The translations under genes were made by a program, and so were the position numbers. Under the pieces are notes generated by a model, which saw nothing but the letters and a program-made list of their open reading frames with translations, was not told the origin of the DNA and made no database searches. A stretch of 64,000 nt of DNA from Desulfovibrio fairfieldensis (GTDB taxonomy: Bacteria > Desulfobacterota > Desulfovibrionia > Desulfovibrionales > Desulfovibrionaceae), in assembly GCF_001553605.1 (NCBI RefSeq), contig NZ_CP014229.1, forward strand, positions 1,888,501-1,952,500. The letters run 5' to 3'. Shown one piece after another: positions 8,390 to 16,673 of this stretch (position 1 is the stretch's first letter; each line of letters opens with the position of its first letter).

Positions 8390-8432
8390 TTTTACGCGCA
8401 TAAAATGTTTTTTATACTTTTTTAGAGCATTA
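8390..8432 (+). repeat. left copy of a 43-bp inverted repeat around the par operon, promoter-like
   Basis: Bases 8390-8432 match the reverse complement of 9710-9752 at 39 of 43 positions, with a perfect 25-base inner part. Each copy contains TTTTAC, a 17-base spacer and TATACT, a plausible -35/-10 pair; this copy points right, antisense to the small par gene. The stretch 8433-8528 between relaxase and par operon holds an AGGAGCC direct repeat (8433, 8453) and no gene. Confidence 0.7.
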
Positions 8433-8528
8433 GGAGCCTACTCCAACGCCTGAGGAGCCGGTCCTTTTTGGGGACAACTGTAAAACTGTGCTATGCTGCC
8501 TGACATCCATAAAACAGAACCCATTCCC

Positions 8529-8882
8529 CTATCGTCTTCCGCGAAACTCAAGGTCTGGGTGACCTGCCGCAGCATATTCTTCATAAGCTTTTTTCAGTTC
8601 AACCGCGTATTTTTCTTCCAACCCAGACAACGCCTCTCCCCAAAGATCCTTCATGTTTTTTCGGAGATACCAAGTAAGAAGGCGCATATTCTCATACTGC
8701 TCTTCGGGCATCATCACAGAGCTGCGAATGAGCTTTTTTTTGCGCAGCCCTTTCCGTCCAGGTTCGTCGCCGGTTTCTGGAGTACTGCCATGCTCTTTTT
8801 CAGCGGTAACCGCTACAGTAGCGGTTTCTCCTCCAAGAAGAGCACTCAAATCAGGAGTTTCTCTTTTTACATTGCCGGCCAT
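8529..8882 (-). CDS. small ParB-like/partition accessory protein (putative)
   Basis: This ~117-residue basic protein is encoded 20 bases after parA on the same strand, where the DNA-binding partner of a ParA usually lies. The N-terminal half is polar and probably disordered. The central KKLIRSSVMMPEEQYENMRLL segment resembles the start of a ribbon-helix-helix domain (strand then helix), as in ParG/omega-type centromere binders. A coiled helix follows. A start 6 bases earlier (8888) is possible but sits too close to GAGGAG. The assignment rests mainly on position. Confidence 0.5.
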   Translation of the reverse strand: MAGNVKRETPDLSALLGGETATVAVTAEKEHGSTPETGDEPGRKGLRKKKLIRSSVMMPEEQYENMRLLTWYLRKNMKDLWGEALSGLEEKYAVELKKAYEEYAAAGHPDLEFRGRR

Positions 8883-8902
8883 AGTCATTTCTCCTCTTCC
8901 AG

Positions 8903-9649
8903 TTAGATGTGCTCTTGGGACACACGATTGACCAGTTTCCCATAATCATCGGCGCCGGGTGTCTTCGGTGCATACTCAAAAATCGTCATTCCCTTGCTGG
9001 TTGCCTCAAAAAACTTCACTGAAGCTCTGATCGGTTCGCAAATGGCCTGAGGAAATTGCGCCCGCAGTTGCTCATAAATGCTTCTACTCTCGCTGGATCG
9101 TCTATCCCACATGGTAGGAACAATATAGCGAGTGTGCAGCTGGGAATTATATTTTTTTACGTCAGCCACTCGCTTGAAAAACTGCCCAAGGGATTCCATG
9201 GAAGCCATTTGCAGCTCAACCGGCGCTAGAATTTCTTGAACGTACATAAGAGCATTGACAGAGAGCAAGTCCCAGCCAGGTGCCATATCCAGGAGCACAT
9301 AATCGTAGTGCCCTTCGACCTCTTGAAGCACCTCAAGCAGGGCCCGTTCAATACCCATGGTACGCTTCGAGATGTGCAACGTCGCGTCCGCCAGACGCCT
9401 TCCACCAGCGAGAAGCATAACATTGGGTTTGGCCTCCAAAAGACAATCCCCGATCCGGGCTTCTCCCAAGAGCACTTCCGCCAAGCCTCGACCAGGCTTT
9501 GCCCCCATAAAAAAGCCTGCCTGCCCCTGAGTGTCACAGTCGACTAGAAGCACAGACTTGTTACGTTGCCCCAATCCATATGCCAAAGTTGTAGCCGTAG
9601 TAGTTTTTCCTACGCCGCCTTTGGACAAACAAATGGCCATCTTTCTCAT
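8903..9649 (-). CDS. parA: ParA family partition ATPase
   Basis: A 248-residue P-loop ATPase with the deviant Walker A KGGVGKTT at residues 10-17, the LLVDCDTQGQAG switch at ~34-45 and the LLDMAP strand at ~118. It is a small ParA without an N-terminal DNA-binding domain, as in type Ib partition systems or Soj-like proteins. It would form nucleoid-bound gradients that segregate the element's DNA, suggesting the element exists at least part of the time as a free replicon. The small gene at 8529-8882 is co-transcribed. The promoter within the repeat at 9710-9752 lies ~65 bases upstream. Confidence 0.9.
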   Translation of the reverse strand: MRKMAICLSKGGVGKTTTATTLAYGLGQRNKSVLLVDCDTQGQAGFFMGAKPGRGLAEVLLGEARIGDCLLEAKPNVMLLAGGRRLADATLHISKRTMGIERALLEVLQEVEGHYDYVLLDMAPGWDLLSVNALMYVQEILAPVELQMASMESLGQFFKRVADVKKYNSQLHTRYIVPTMWDRRSSESRSIYEQLRAQFPQAICEPIRASVKFFEATSKGMTIFEYAPKTPGADDYGKLVNRVSQEHI

Positions 9650-9709
9650 ACCTAGCGCCTTTTCCTTTGATTTTTAGGCTACTATAAAATTTTTTACTTT
9701 TTAAGCGCG

Positions 9710-9752
9710 TAATGCTCTAAAAAAGTATAAAAAATATTTCATGTGTGTAAAA
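9710..9752 (-). promoter_or_regulatory. parA promoter within the right copy of the 43-bp inverted repeat
   Basis: Read on the minus strand this copy has TTTTAC, 17 bases, then TATACT, and points toward parA (start 9649). It is the inverted partner of 8390-8432. Identity over the whole 43 bases suggests that more than promoter function is conserved; a partition-protein operator or centromere is possible. Confidence 0.55.
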
Positions 9753-9802
9753 TATGAAAAATTGAAAAATATGTCAATATTTAATATGTAAAATATGAAA
9801 AA
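9746..9802. repeat. direct repeats upstream of parA
   Basis: The 16-base word TGTAAAATATGAAAAA occurs at 9746-9761 and again at 9787-9802, separated by AT-rich DNA that also contains TTGAAAAAT. The repeats partly overlap the inverted repeat at 9710-9752. They could be iterons or parS-like sites; base 90-150 of the window has similar ATTTTTCAA words. Confidence 0.5.
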
Positions 9803-9824
9803 GGCAGCGCCGTAAAGTGCTGCC
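9798..9824 (-). terminator. rho-independent terminator of the 11560-9851 operon
   Basis: On the minus strand GGCAGC, a 10-base loop and GCTGCC are followed directly by TTTTT. It lies 27 bases after the stop at 9851. Confidence 0.8.
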
Positions 9825-9850
9825 TCCAGAATCCGAACCAAGATTCAGTA

Positions 9851-10321
9851 TTACTGCTGCTCTGTCGCCCACCTTGCGACGGCTACGGGACTATCTGGAA
9901 CCTGGACCTGCCCCAGCCATTGTGCATATCCCGGAGACGAGAACTCGATAATTTCGGTTTTAATACCCAGGTCCCTCAACAACCTTTGGGAGCGCATAAG
10001 GATCTGGTTATGCATAACGCATGATAATGAAATCTGTTTCGAGTCCGGCACATGCTTCCATAGATCCTGATTGGAAGAAAACCTAACCAGCCGAATGGAT
10101 TTTCCAGAAAGCTCTCCATCAGCCAGTTGAAGGGCACGGACATAAAATGCGGCAATTTCTTCCAGCTGCCCCTCTATCCCATCCAGTATCTGAGTAATCT
10201 GACCAGGGATGTCCGCTACATCCATAAAAGGCAGCAAGACCTCCTGGGCTACGAACATCTCCGACGCAAGGTCACTTGCAGTCAGCCCCAACTCAGACAA
10301 ACGGTTTCTCAGCGTCCCCAT
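9851..10321 (-). CDS. hypothetical protein, third gene of the thioredoxin operon
   Basis: A ~156-residue soluble protein. An earlier ATG (10375) exists, but ATG 10321 follows AGAGGTGCT at good spacing and shortens the overlap with the upstream gene to 29 bases. The N-terminal half is helical (LRNRLSELGLTASDLASEM); the C-terminal half has alternating strands and helices. No family was recognised. Its co-transcription with a membrane thioredoxin-fold protein suggests a role at the envelope or with the mating apparatus, but this is inference. Confidence 0.55.
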   Translation of the reverse strand: MGTLRNRLSELGLTASDLASEMFVAQEVLLPFMDVADIPGQITQILDGIEGQLEEIAAFYVRALQLADGELSGKSIRLVRFSSNQDLWKHVPDSKQISLSCVMHNQILMRSQRLLRDLGIKTEIIEFSSPGYAQWLGQVQVPDSPVAVARWATEQQ

Positions 10322-10682
10322 CAGCACCTCTGTCCTTTCGCAAGTATAGCCTGAAGCTGACAATGCCGCATTCACTCATGACCTCATGGAAGTCGTCCAA
10401 GCCACGCTTCCGCAATTCGTTCTCAAACTGCTCAACAACGTCTATGGCGCCTCGGCCGTCCTGCCAAAAGGCCAGAATGGACAGATTGGGTATAGAGTAC
10501 TGAATCGGAATCATGACGGAGCGGTATGTGGCGGTCTCATCATTTTGCAGATCCAGGGCCTCGTCCCTCTCATGAATTGTCTCATGCAAAACATCTTGTA
10601 ATCGACGGACTGCAAACTCAGCTTGCATGCCGCGAGCGGCTAGTTCAACCAAGGCTGCCTGGTGGTGGATTTCAGGCCTCAT
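10293..10682 (-). CDS. hypothetical protein, second gene of the thioredoxin operon
   Basis: A 129-residue protein that starts on the stop codon of the upstream gene (TAATG at 10684-10680), so translation is coupled. The first half is a likely coiled helix with many charged residues (VLHETIHERDEALDLQ); no signal peptide or membrane span is seen. The family is unknown. Confidence 0.55.
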   Translation of the reverse strand: MRPEIHHQAALVELAARGMQAEFAVRRLQDVLHETIHERDEALDLQNDETATYRSVMIPIQYSIPNLSILAFWQDGRGAIDVVEQFENELRKRGLDDFHEVMSECGIVSFRLYLRKDRGADGDAEKPFV

Positions 10683-11560
10683 TACTTAGAACTCCCTTGG
10701 CCGACTGCCGCTGCCATCCTCGCCAGCAGATGGTCCAATTCCTGACCGGAGAGGGTAGCACAGCCGACCTCAGCGCCACTGGGAAGATCTCTATTCTCAA
10801 CCCGCCAGGCAAAGGCCGGAACACGCAAGGCTCCTGTATGATCGGCAAGGATTTGCGACGTGACGCTCACGCCGGCCAGCAATTCCTTTTGCTCATTCTT
10901 CGGAGCAGTCTGCTTGTCCAGATAACGCAGGGCATTGCCTGCGATGGGAGCGAAGAGAATCTGAAACGGATACTTCTCCTTATGTTTGTCGAAATATATT
11001 TGCAAAGCCGTGCAGGTAGGACAATCTTCCCAAGTAAAGACCACGAGCACTGGCCCTCCTTGGTCTTTTAACTCGGGATGAAGCTTTTTTGCCGGAACCT
11101 TGAGGAGCTTCTCAAAGGTGGCCATGGTGAATGCCGCGCGGGGCTTGGAGGCACTCTCACGGAGGTCCTCCACTGCCTTGCCGCGGCTGGTCCTGGAGTC
11201 TGAAACTTTTCTGTCGGCAATCGGATTGACAAAAGATTCAACCTTGAAATTCCCAAAAACCGGCCCATTGGGGATGAGCTTCCAACGGTTATCTTTGCTG
11301 TCCAACACCGGCTGGGCCGTGACGACGCCTGAGAGGGACGAAATTGTGATCAATTGTGCTCTCGCAGGATTCCAGTCGGGGAGATGGGAGGCGGCATCCA
11401 GTGGAGCCATGAGCGGTGTATAAATATAAAACAGCAAACACGCCCCTCCCACACATCCCACGGCAATGCCGGCTGCACGGCTCACAATATGGTAAAAGAA
11501 ACAATACACGCCCATTACGAAGCGTGAGAACCTTGAAGTGGCGGATCGGAAAATGCCCAT
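10682..11560 (-). CDS. membrane-anchored thioredoxin-fold protein (CPTC)
   Basis: Residues ~22-47 form a transmembrane anchor, so the rest should face the periplasm. The C-terminal domain has VLVVFTWEDCPTCTALQIYF, a thioredoxin-like strand and a CxxC active site, and later a VPAFAWR segment resembling the cis-Pro loop. It is probably a thiol-disulfide oxidoreductase or isomerase that helps fold disulfide-bonded secretion or pilus proteins, the role played by DsbC-like TrbB in other conjugation systems. It has 292 residues, GAGGAG precedes ATG 11560, and it is the first gene of a three-gene operon ending at the terminator near 9800. Confidence 0.7.
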   Translation of the reverse strand: MGIFRSATSRFSRFVMGVYCFFYHIVSRAAGIAVGCVGGACLLFYIYTPLMAPLDAASHLPDWNPARAQLITISSLSGVVTAQPVLDSKDNRWKLIPNGPVFGNFKVESFVNPIADRKVSDSRTSRGKAVEDLRESASKPRAAFTMATFEKLLKVPAKKLHPELKDQGGPVLVVFTWEDCPTCTALQIYFDKHKEKYPFQILFAPIAGNALRYLDKQTAPKNEQKELLAGVSVTSQILADHTGALRVPAFAWRVENRDLPSGAEVGCATLSGQELDHLLARMAAAVGQGSSK

Positions 11561-12190
11561 GTGCCTTGCTCCTCAAATTTGCGGCCCCTAAAATCCATAG
11601 AGATTTTTTTCAAATTTTACAATTAATTTTTCACACTTTAAAGCAAAACATTGCCCTACATAATCATGGCGCACTTGGGAAAATTCTTAGCCGGAGGAAA
11701 ATCCCAAGTACAGCCTTACTGCCAGGATATTGAGGCAAGAATTTAGGATATTGCTGCCGATTTAGGCTCTCTGCTTCTCAAAAATAGCAAAAAGAAATTG
11801 GCAATATATAGTTCAATGCTAAAAAATAAATTTGGCAGTAAGGTGGGGAGAAACAACAATTAGAAATTGGCAGCCAATTTTTATTGCTCATCATCTTCCA
11901 TTTTGTTTCTCATAAGGCAATGGCGGAAATAGGAGAAGAAAAAATGGAGCAACCATGCAGATGGGGGTGGGCCGCAGGAATCGAAGGGAGATTCAACAAC
12001 TCAGAAATGCCTCCCAATTCAGACGAAATGTTGCTCAACATCTCGAACGCTGGCGCGCAACTGAGCCTCTCTCATTATGGTGGTCAAAAGTAGGACTTCA
12101 GGCAACACATCATCATAGAGAATGAAAAATATAGGTTACGAAGCTGGCTCATACTTTATGAGCAGCGCCCTCCTACCGGAGCACCTCTTA
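11561..12190. other. AT-rich intergenic region with repeated AAATTGGCA words
   Basis: Three AAATTGGCA-like words occur at 11795, 11828 and 11864, spaced 33 and 36 bases apart; the last forms a palindrome, AAATTGGCAGCCAATTT (11864-11880). CCTTACTGCC at 11714-11723 is repeated inverted as GGCAGTAAGG at 11834-11843. The pattern would suit an origin, oriT or regulatory region. Only a small, doubtful coding frame (11944-12093) lies here. Confidence 0.4.
11944..12093 (+). CDS. possible small protein
   Basis: A 49-residue frame whose ATG is preceded at 7 bases by AGGAGA. There is no homology I recognise, no membrane segment, and another frame of similar length overlaps it. Listed only because of the ribosome site. 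Confidence 0.2.
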   Translation: MEQPCRWGWAAGIEGRFNNSEMPPNSDEMLLNISNAGAQLSLSHYGGQK

Positions 12191-13411
12191 TTAGCCTGCT
12201 GGTGAGATCCAAAAAGATAGTACATGTAGCAAATGGGGAGGAGGAAAGATAAAATTTCCGTGATCAGATCCAGATCCGCTTGCCGCATGTCCGGAAGAGC
12301 CTCTCCCCAAATTCGGAATGCGGCGTTTTTGTCTCTTGAGTCGAGCTTTTCCCAAGTTCAGCATATCCGGCACAGCCTCGACCGCCTCAATCTCTTGCTC
12401 ACCCAAAACATGTTGGTATGTGCGCAGGAGCATGGTTTCGTCCTTATGCCCCATAAGTTTAGCTACGGCTTTTAACTTTGCACCTCCCTCAATGGAATAG
12501 GTGGCGAAAGAATGGCGCAGAGAATATGGGGTGATACGACGGAAGATACCAGCGTTTCTGACAGCTGTGTGCCAAGCCCTATTCACTGAGCGTATGGGCT
12601 TACCTTGCCACGAAATCACAAAAGAGATTCCGGTCGCTAAATCGGTATCACGCCATTCACGGAGCAAAGGGCTCAATGATTGCCTGATCGGGATTTCACG
12701 GACCTTTTCCATCGCCCCCTTATCCGCGCTAGGCATGCGAATGACCCCCGCTTCCAGGTCAACGTCAGCCCAGCGAAGCTGGAAAAGCTCACTTGGACCG
12801 ATTCGAGGCCCACAAAATGCACCGATTGCGATAATTCTTTGGAGATGGGGAGCAGCAGAATCATAAATGAGCTTTGTCTCTCGAGGGGTGGGTGGTGCGG
12901 TGCGCCTAGAGCGGGCCAGAGGAAGTCTAAGGTCAGAAAGCGGACTTTTTGGAAGTATGCCATACTTAACGGACCAATTCACTGCACTCCTTAAAATTGA
13001 TATCCGCCTGTTAATAGTGGATTGATTTAAGTTTCTAAGTTTTTGTATCTCTATAAAATTTATTATATCGTCACATGACAAAAGAGAAACCTGTCTTTTT
13101 CCAAACAATTTTATAATATGCGCAGCATGATATTGTGACTGTTTAATTGTTGTTTTATTTGTCAATCCCAATGAAAAATAACGTGAAAATAACTCTTCAA
13201 CAGTAATTTTTATACATTTTGATCGTGCTCTCTTTCGCCTTTGCGCCATGATTCGTTTTTCTTGTAGTTCAATATCACTAAGAGCTTGTGAAAAGGCTTG
13301 GGCTGCTGGTTCTGAAGGAAAACCAACCCTATGCCGTTTTCCAGTCCACGAGCTTTTCCAGCAAACAATCCATGGGTTCTGTCGCCGATATTGAATATAC
13401 TTGATTTCCAT
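12191..13411 (-). CDS. rci: shufflon-type tyrosine recombinase (Rci-like)
   Basis: A tyrosine site-specific recombinase that would invert DNA between the repeated cassette sites next to it. From ATG 13411 (AAAGGAGG just before; an ATG 18 bases upstream lacks one) the likely catalytic residues are R203 (GPRIGPSEL), K231, R299 in YSLRHSF, H322 in LMGHKD and nucleophile Y332 in RTYQHV. The usual box II His is Tyr here, a variant seen in some phage-type integrases. About 60 mostly basic and Ser/Gly-rich residues follow the catalytic domain; R64 Rci also has a C-terminal tail, needed for site recognition. Gene order (adhesin start, cassettes, recombinase, all minus strand) matches pilV-shufflon-rci of IncI plasmids. 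It has 406 residues. Confidence 0.8.
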   Translation of the reverse strand: MEIKYIQYRRQNPWIVCWKSSWTGKRHRVGFPSEPAAQAFSQALSDIELQEKRIMAQRRKRARSKCIKITVEELFSRYFSLGLTNKTTIKQSQYHAAHIIKLFGKRQVSLLSCDDIINFIEIQKLRNLNQSTINRRISILRSAVNWSVKYGILPKSPLSDLRLPLARSRRTAPPTPRETKLIYDSAAPHLQRIIAIGAFCGPRIGPSELFQLRWADVDLEAGVIRMPSADKGAMEKVREIPIRQSLSPLLREWRDTDLATGISFVISWQGKPIRSVNRAWHTAVRNAGIFRRITPYSLRHSFATYSIEGGAKLKAVAKLMGHKDETMLLRTYQHVLGEQEIEAVEAVPDMLNLGKARLKRQKRRIPNLGRGSSGHAASGSGSDHGNFIFPPPHLLHVLSFWISPAG

Positions 13412-13511
13412 TCCTCCTCCTTTCTTCATACCAGATAACAGTCGGCAACTGCCTTAAAAACCTTACAGTTGTCCCTCCTTTTGTTCAGACATCTTATATA
13501 CGAGATGGGTT

Positions 13512-13859
13512 TACCCGGAACTGTTCGCGGTTCTTGGTGGCAAGACGCCCGATCTGCGGGGCCTGTTCCTCCGTGGACACGGGGGAAACAGCGCTGAATT
13601 AGGCGCACCCCAAGGGCACGCCATGCGCGACATATCTTCGGCTGGCAGCATCAGCGTAGGGTTCGGAGGGTATCTGACAGGAAGCGGAATTTTTAAGCCT
13701 GTTGGTAGTCATGGCGTGGTTGTCATTAGGGGCTCATGGGACGGCAACTGGGGGAGTACTGTTTATGGGCTGGATCTCTCTGCCGGTGGCGTACCCGTGG
13801 CCAATGAGGTTCGGCCGGACAACCAGGCGGTACGATTTCTAGTCCGCGCGCGGCCGTAA
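13512..13859 (+). other. silent cassette 12 (the only plus-strand cassette)
   Basis: A 115-codon C-terminal cassette lying next to rci, opposite in direction to all others. It shares YPELFAVLGG and the LRGLFLRGHGG block and ends in RFLVRARP. The three bases before its core (GTT) match those at the expression site and differ from the other ten, and its TTCGCGGTTCT resembles the expression-site cassette. Inversion between 13512 and 18131 would place it behind the signal peptide. Confidence 0.8.
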
Positions 13860-13873
13860 ATTCTGCTTCCCTC

Positions 13874-14200
13874 CTATGGCCGGGCACGGACTAGATACCG
13901 AACCGCCTGATTAACCGGACGGTTTTCTTCAGCGGTCGGAACGACACGAGAGAGGTCGAAGCCGACGCCATTACCGGACCACGTACCGTATGAGCTGCGA
14001 ATATCTTCAGCACAGCCTCCTGTCCTATAGAAAACGCCTCCAGCAGAAGCCGAACTGTGCTGGCCAAAGCTGCCAGTTATATTCCGTATAGCATCGTTCT
14101 GCTGGACTCCCAGGGCTGCGCTGTTTCCCCCGTGCCCCCTGAGAAACAAACCCCGCAGATCTGGCGTCTGGCTGCCGACAACCGCAAACAGTTCCGGGTA
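13874..14200 (-). other. silent cassette 11
   Basis: A 108-codon promoterless C-terminal cassette of the collar type (LRGLFLRGHGG), ending YLVRARP. It is tail-to-tail with cassette 12, only 14 bases apart. The variable middle includes GGVFYRTGGCAEDIRSS, with an unusual Cys. Confidence 0.75.
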
Positions 14201-14225
14201 CGCACCCAGGGCCTTGGAAAAGGGC

Positions 14226-14561
14226 TCAGGGCTTGGCGCGGATCAGGAAACGGACAACTCTTGCAGGAGGCTGGACGGTCGTGGATTTTCCATAAATCGA
14301 ATTGGAAAGAGAAGCATCAAATTTCATGTATACATTTGGTGATTGGAATCGAGCATTCGCGCTATAACAGCTTCCGTTTGAGGTAAAAGCCCCCGTTGGA
14401 GAGCGATATCCACCTGTTGAGTTGCCGGAGCCCGCGCTGCCAGTGATATTCGGTAATCCTGCACTCAACGTCGTCCCGACGGTATTCGTCCCATTTCCCC
14501 ATACGGTACGGTCCCTGAGATTCGGTACCTGTCCGCCGACAAGCGCGAACAGTTCCGGGTA
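14226..14561 (-). other. silent cassette 10, divergent collar type
   Basis: A 111-codon cassette. After the shared YPELFALVGG it lacks the FLRGHGG block and reads VPNLRDRTVWG instead, then a different tail ending in VVRFLIRAKP. It represents a second structural class of tip domain. Confidence 0.75.
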
Positions 14562-14586
14562 CGCGCTCAGGACCCTGGTAAAGGGT

Positions 14587-14919
14587 TCAGGGCCGGGCGC
14601 GGATCAGGTAACGAACAGCGGTGTTCACGGGGCGATTTTCAGATGCGGTGGGCACACATCGCGACAAGTCAAAACTAACGTCATAAGGATAGCCGTATCC
14701 GTCTACAGCGACCTTTTGCCCTCCACCGCCCCCGACCCTGAACGGGCCTGTTCCTTCTCGCCACATTCCCGCGACTCTTGCATCGAAAGTACCTGTCACA
14801 TTTCGTATGGCATCGCCTTGCTGGGCGCCCAGGGCGGCGCTGTTCCCCCCGTGCCCCCTGAGAAACAAACCCCGCAGATCGGGCACCTGGCCGCCGACAA
14901 CCGCGAACAGTTCCGGGTA
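14587..14919 (-). other. silent cassette 9
   Basis: A 110-codon cassette with the FLRGHGG block and a Gly-rich variable part (RVGGGGGQKVAVDGY), ending RPVNTAVRYLIRARP. Confidence 0.75.
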
Positions 14920-14944
14920 CGCGCCCAGGGCCCTGGAAAAGGGC

Positions 14945-15280
14945 TCAGGGCCTGGCGCGGATCAAGTAGCGCACGGCTTGATTTACCGGGCGATTTTCTT
15001 CGGCGGTGGGGACTTGACGGGATGCATCGAATTGGAGGTAGCAATCTCGTGTACCTCCTCCTCCAGTCAAAGAAGCCCACATTCCACCAGTGTGACCTTT
15101 AAAAACGCCATTAGCTGAGATGCCACTCCCATAAATAGCGCCACCAAAATCAGCGGTAAGATTTCTTATCGCATCCCTCTGTACCACGCCCAGCGCCGCC
15201 GAATTCCCCCCGTGCCCCCGGAGAAAAAGCCCGCGTAGATCGGGCGTCTGGCCGCCGACAATAGCGAACAGTTCCGGGTA
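14945..15280 (-). other. silent cassette 8
   Basis: A 111-codon cassette with the FLRGHGG block and variable part GIYSGISANGVFKGH-like (read IYGSGISANGVFKGH), ending RPVNQAVRYLIRARP. Confidence 0.75.
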
Positions 15281-15305
15281 CGCGCCCAGGGCCCTGGAAA
15301 AGGGT

Positions 15306-15632
15306 TCAGGGCTTGGCACGGATCAAGTAGCGAACGGTATAAGCTGGAGGCTGCACGGTCTGGCTTCGACCATAGATAAGTGAGCTACGGCTTGCGTCAA
15401 AATAAGCTCGTTGGCCTTGATGCTCCCAATTACTTTCTGGAGAACCATCTGGAGTAAAATAGATAGCTCCCGAAGATGAAAAAGAGGCCGCTCGCGTCGT
15501 CCCGGAAGTCCAGTTCGCCGTGATGTTTGGTAATCCCGCTTCAATCAATCTGCCGGGCGCTGTGTCGCCCCACGTTACCCTTCCCAGCAAATCCGGCACA
15601 TTCGTGCCCATAACCGCAAAGAGTTCCGGGTA
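15306..15632 (-). other. silent cassette 7, divergent collar type
   Basis: A 108-codon cassette with VPDLLGRVTWGD in place of the FLRGHGG block and the ending VRYLIRAKP. It belongs to the same structural class as cassette 10. Its core flank (ACTCTTTGC) is the most diverged at the bases just after the invariant 11. Confidence 0.75.
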
Positions 15633-15657
15633 CGCGTCCAGGGCCCTGGAAAAGGGT

Positions 15658-15942
15658 TCAGGGCTTGGCGCGGATCAGGTAGCGCGTAGCCATATTCACC
15701 GGGCGGGTTTCGATGTCCCCTGTGGGTTCTGTCCGCCGTGTTTCCGTCCACTGAAGTACGGCACGATAGGAATTTTCAACGCCACCATAAAGCACCCCAT
15801 GACCAAGAAAATCATGTGAATGTGCTTTAAAAGCATCTTCTTGACGGACGCCCAGGGCAGCGCTGTTTCCTCCGTGTCCACGGAGGAACAACCCCCTCAG
15901 ATCAGGCGTCCGTCCGCCCATAAGCGCGAACAGTTCCGGGTA
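15658..15942 (-). other. silent cassette 6 (shortest)
   Basis: A 94-codon cassette with FLRGHGG and a His-containing variable part, AHSHDFLGHGVLYGG, ending RPVNMATRYLIRAKP. HSHDF resembles His-rich metal-binding segments of phage fibre proteins, though that is only a resemblance. Confidence 0.75.
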
Positions 15943-15967
15943 CGCGCCACGGCCCTTGGAAAAGGGC

Positions 15968-16306
15968 TCAGTGCCGGGCGCGGATCAGGTAACGGACGGC
16001 CTGATTGACGGGGCGATTTTCTTCGGCAGTGGGCACTTGTTGTGCAGCATTGAAATTGAGAGTCCCCTCACGCCAGCTTGATGACCAGGAATCTGACTCC
16101 TGATACATTGGCCAATTCTCTGCAAAGCTAAAAGAACCATTTGGTGTGCTACCGCGCAGGCCGATCATGTACAGTGAGCCTGTCAGGTTTCTGATCGCAT
16201 CCCCTTGCTGGACGCCCAGGGCGGCGCTGTTCCCCCCGTGTCCCCTGAGAAACAGCCCCCTCAGATCCGGCGTCTGGCCGCCGAGAACCGCGAACAGTTC
16301 CGGGTA
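15968..16306 (-). other. silent cassette 5
   Basis: A 112-codon cassette with FLRGHGG and variable part IGLRGSTPNGSFSFAEN, ending YLIRARH (His in place of the usual Pro). On its upstream side the usual 25-base spacer is replaced by the 367-base insertion 16307-16673. Confidence 0.75.
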
Positions 16307-16346
16307 CGCGCGGCATTTGTCGGCAAAGCGTTGCCGGACGGGGTGA

Positions 16347-16502
16347 ATGCGGATATATGAAAAGGGCGCGGCTACCCCCTTCCTGATCTGCGCCCGGCAC
16401 GGTGCAAACTATCAAAGGGGGTGCCATCACATGAGACGCTTTGCCGTCTTGGTGTTGCTGGTACTTCTCGCCCTGCTGCTGCGGGGCGATAGTCGGCCTT
16501 AA
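16347..16502 (+). CDS. small membrane peptide inside the cassette array
   Basis: A 51-codon frame whose last 23 residues, starting at a second ATG (16431) with AAAGGGGGTG upstream, form a Leu/Val membrane helix (FAVLVLLVLLALLL). The shorter product is better supported. It lies in the insertion that breaks the cassette spacing. Size and composition recall small hydrophobic toxins or lysis peptides, but there is no direct evidence of function. Confidence 0.4.
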   Translation: MRIYEKGAATPFLICARHGANYQRGCHHMRRFAVLVLLVLLALLLRGDSRP

Positions 16503-16510
16503 ATAAGGCT

Positions 16511-16545
16511 GGCCCCGTATCAGCTTACACCTGATACGGGGCCGA
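16511..16545. terminator. strong hairpin between two convergent mini-genes
   Basis: GGCCCCGTATCAG (from 16511) and CTGATACGGGGCC form a 13-bp perfect stem with a 7-base loop. It sits at the ends of the plus-strand membrane peptide and the minus-strand mini-gene and may terminate both, although U tracts are weak. Confidence 0.55.
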
Positions 16546-16657
16546 ACGGTTGATAAACCCAGTAGGTAGCCGTGCACGGGGGCGCTAACCGCGCCGTGCC
16601 AGCCCCGGTATATGTCCCCACAGATGCCGGGGTTCCCTTTTTAAATAACGCCTCCAT
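16520..16657 (-). CDS. small hypothetical protein inside the cassette array
   Basis: A 45-residue frame on the minus strand (begins MEALFKKGTPASVGTY) converging on the membrane peptide. ATG 16657 has only a weak ribosome site. Pro, Thr and Gly residues suggest a small beta-rich or extended protein. No family was recognised. Confidence 0.35.
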   Translation of the reverse strand: MEALFKKGTPASVGTYTGAGTARLAPPCTATYWVYQPFGPVSGVS

Positions 16658-16673
16658 GTCTGCTTGGCAAGTC

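Noticed and set aside
12191..13411. Integrase of the whole element
   Set aside because: It is far from the candidate att site, adjoins the cassette array in the Rci position and has an Rci-like C-terminal tail; the P4-type gene at 60381 is the better integrase.
16149..16577. 142-codon minus-strand frame across cassette 5 and the insertion
   Set aside because: It runs out of frame with cassette 5, and its composition shows no protein-like pattern.
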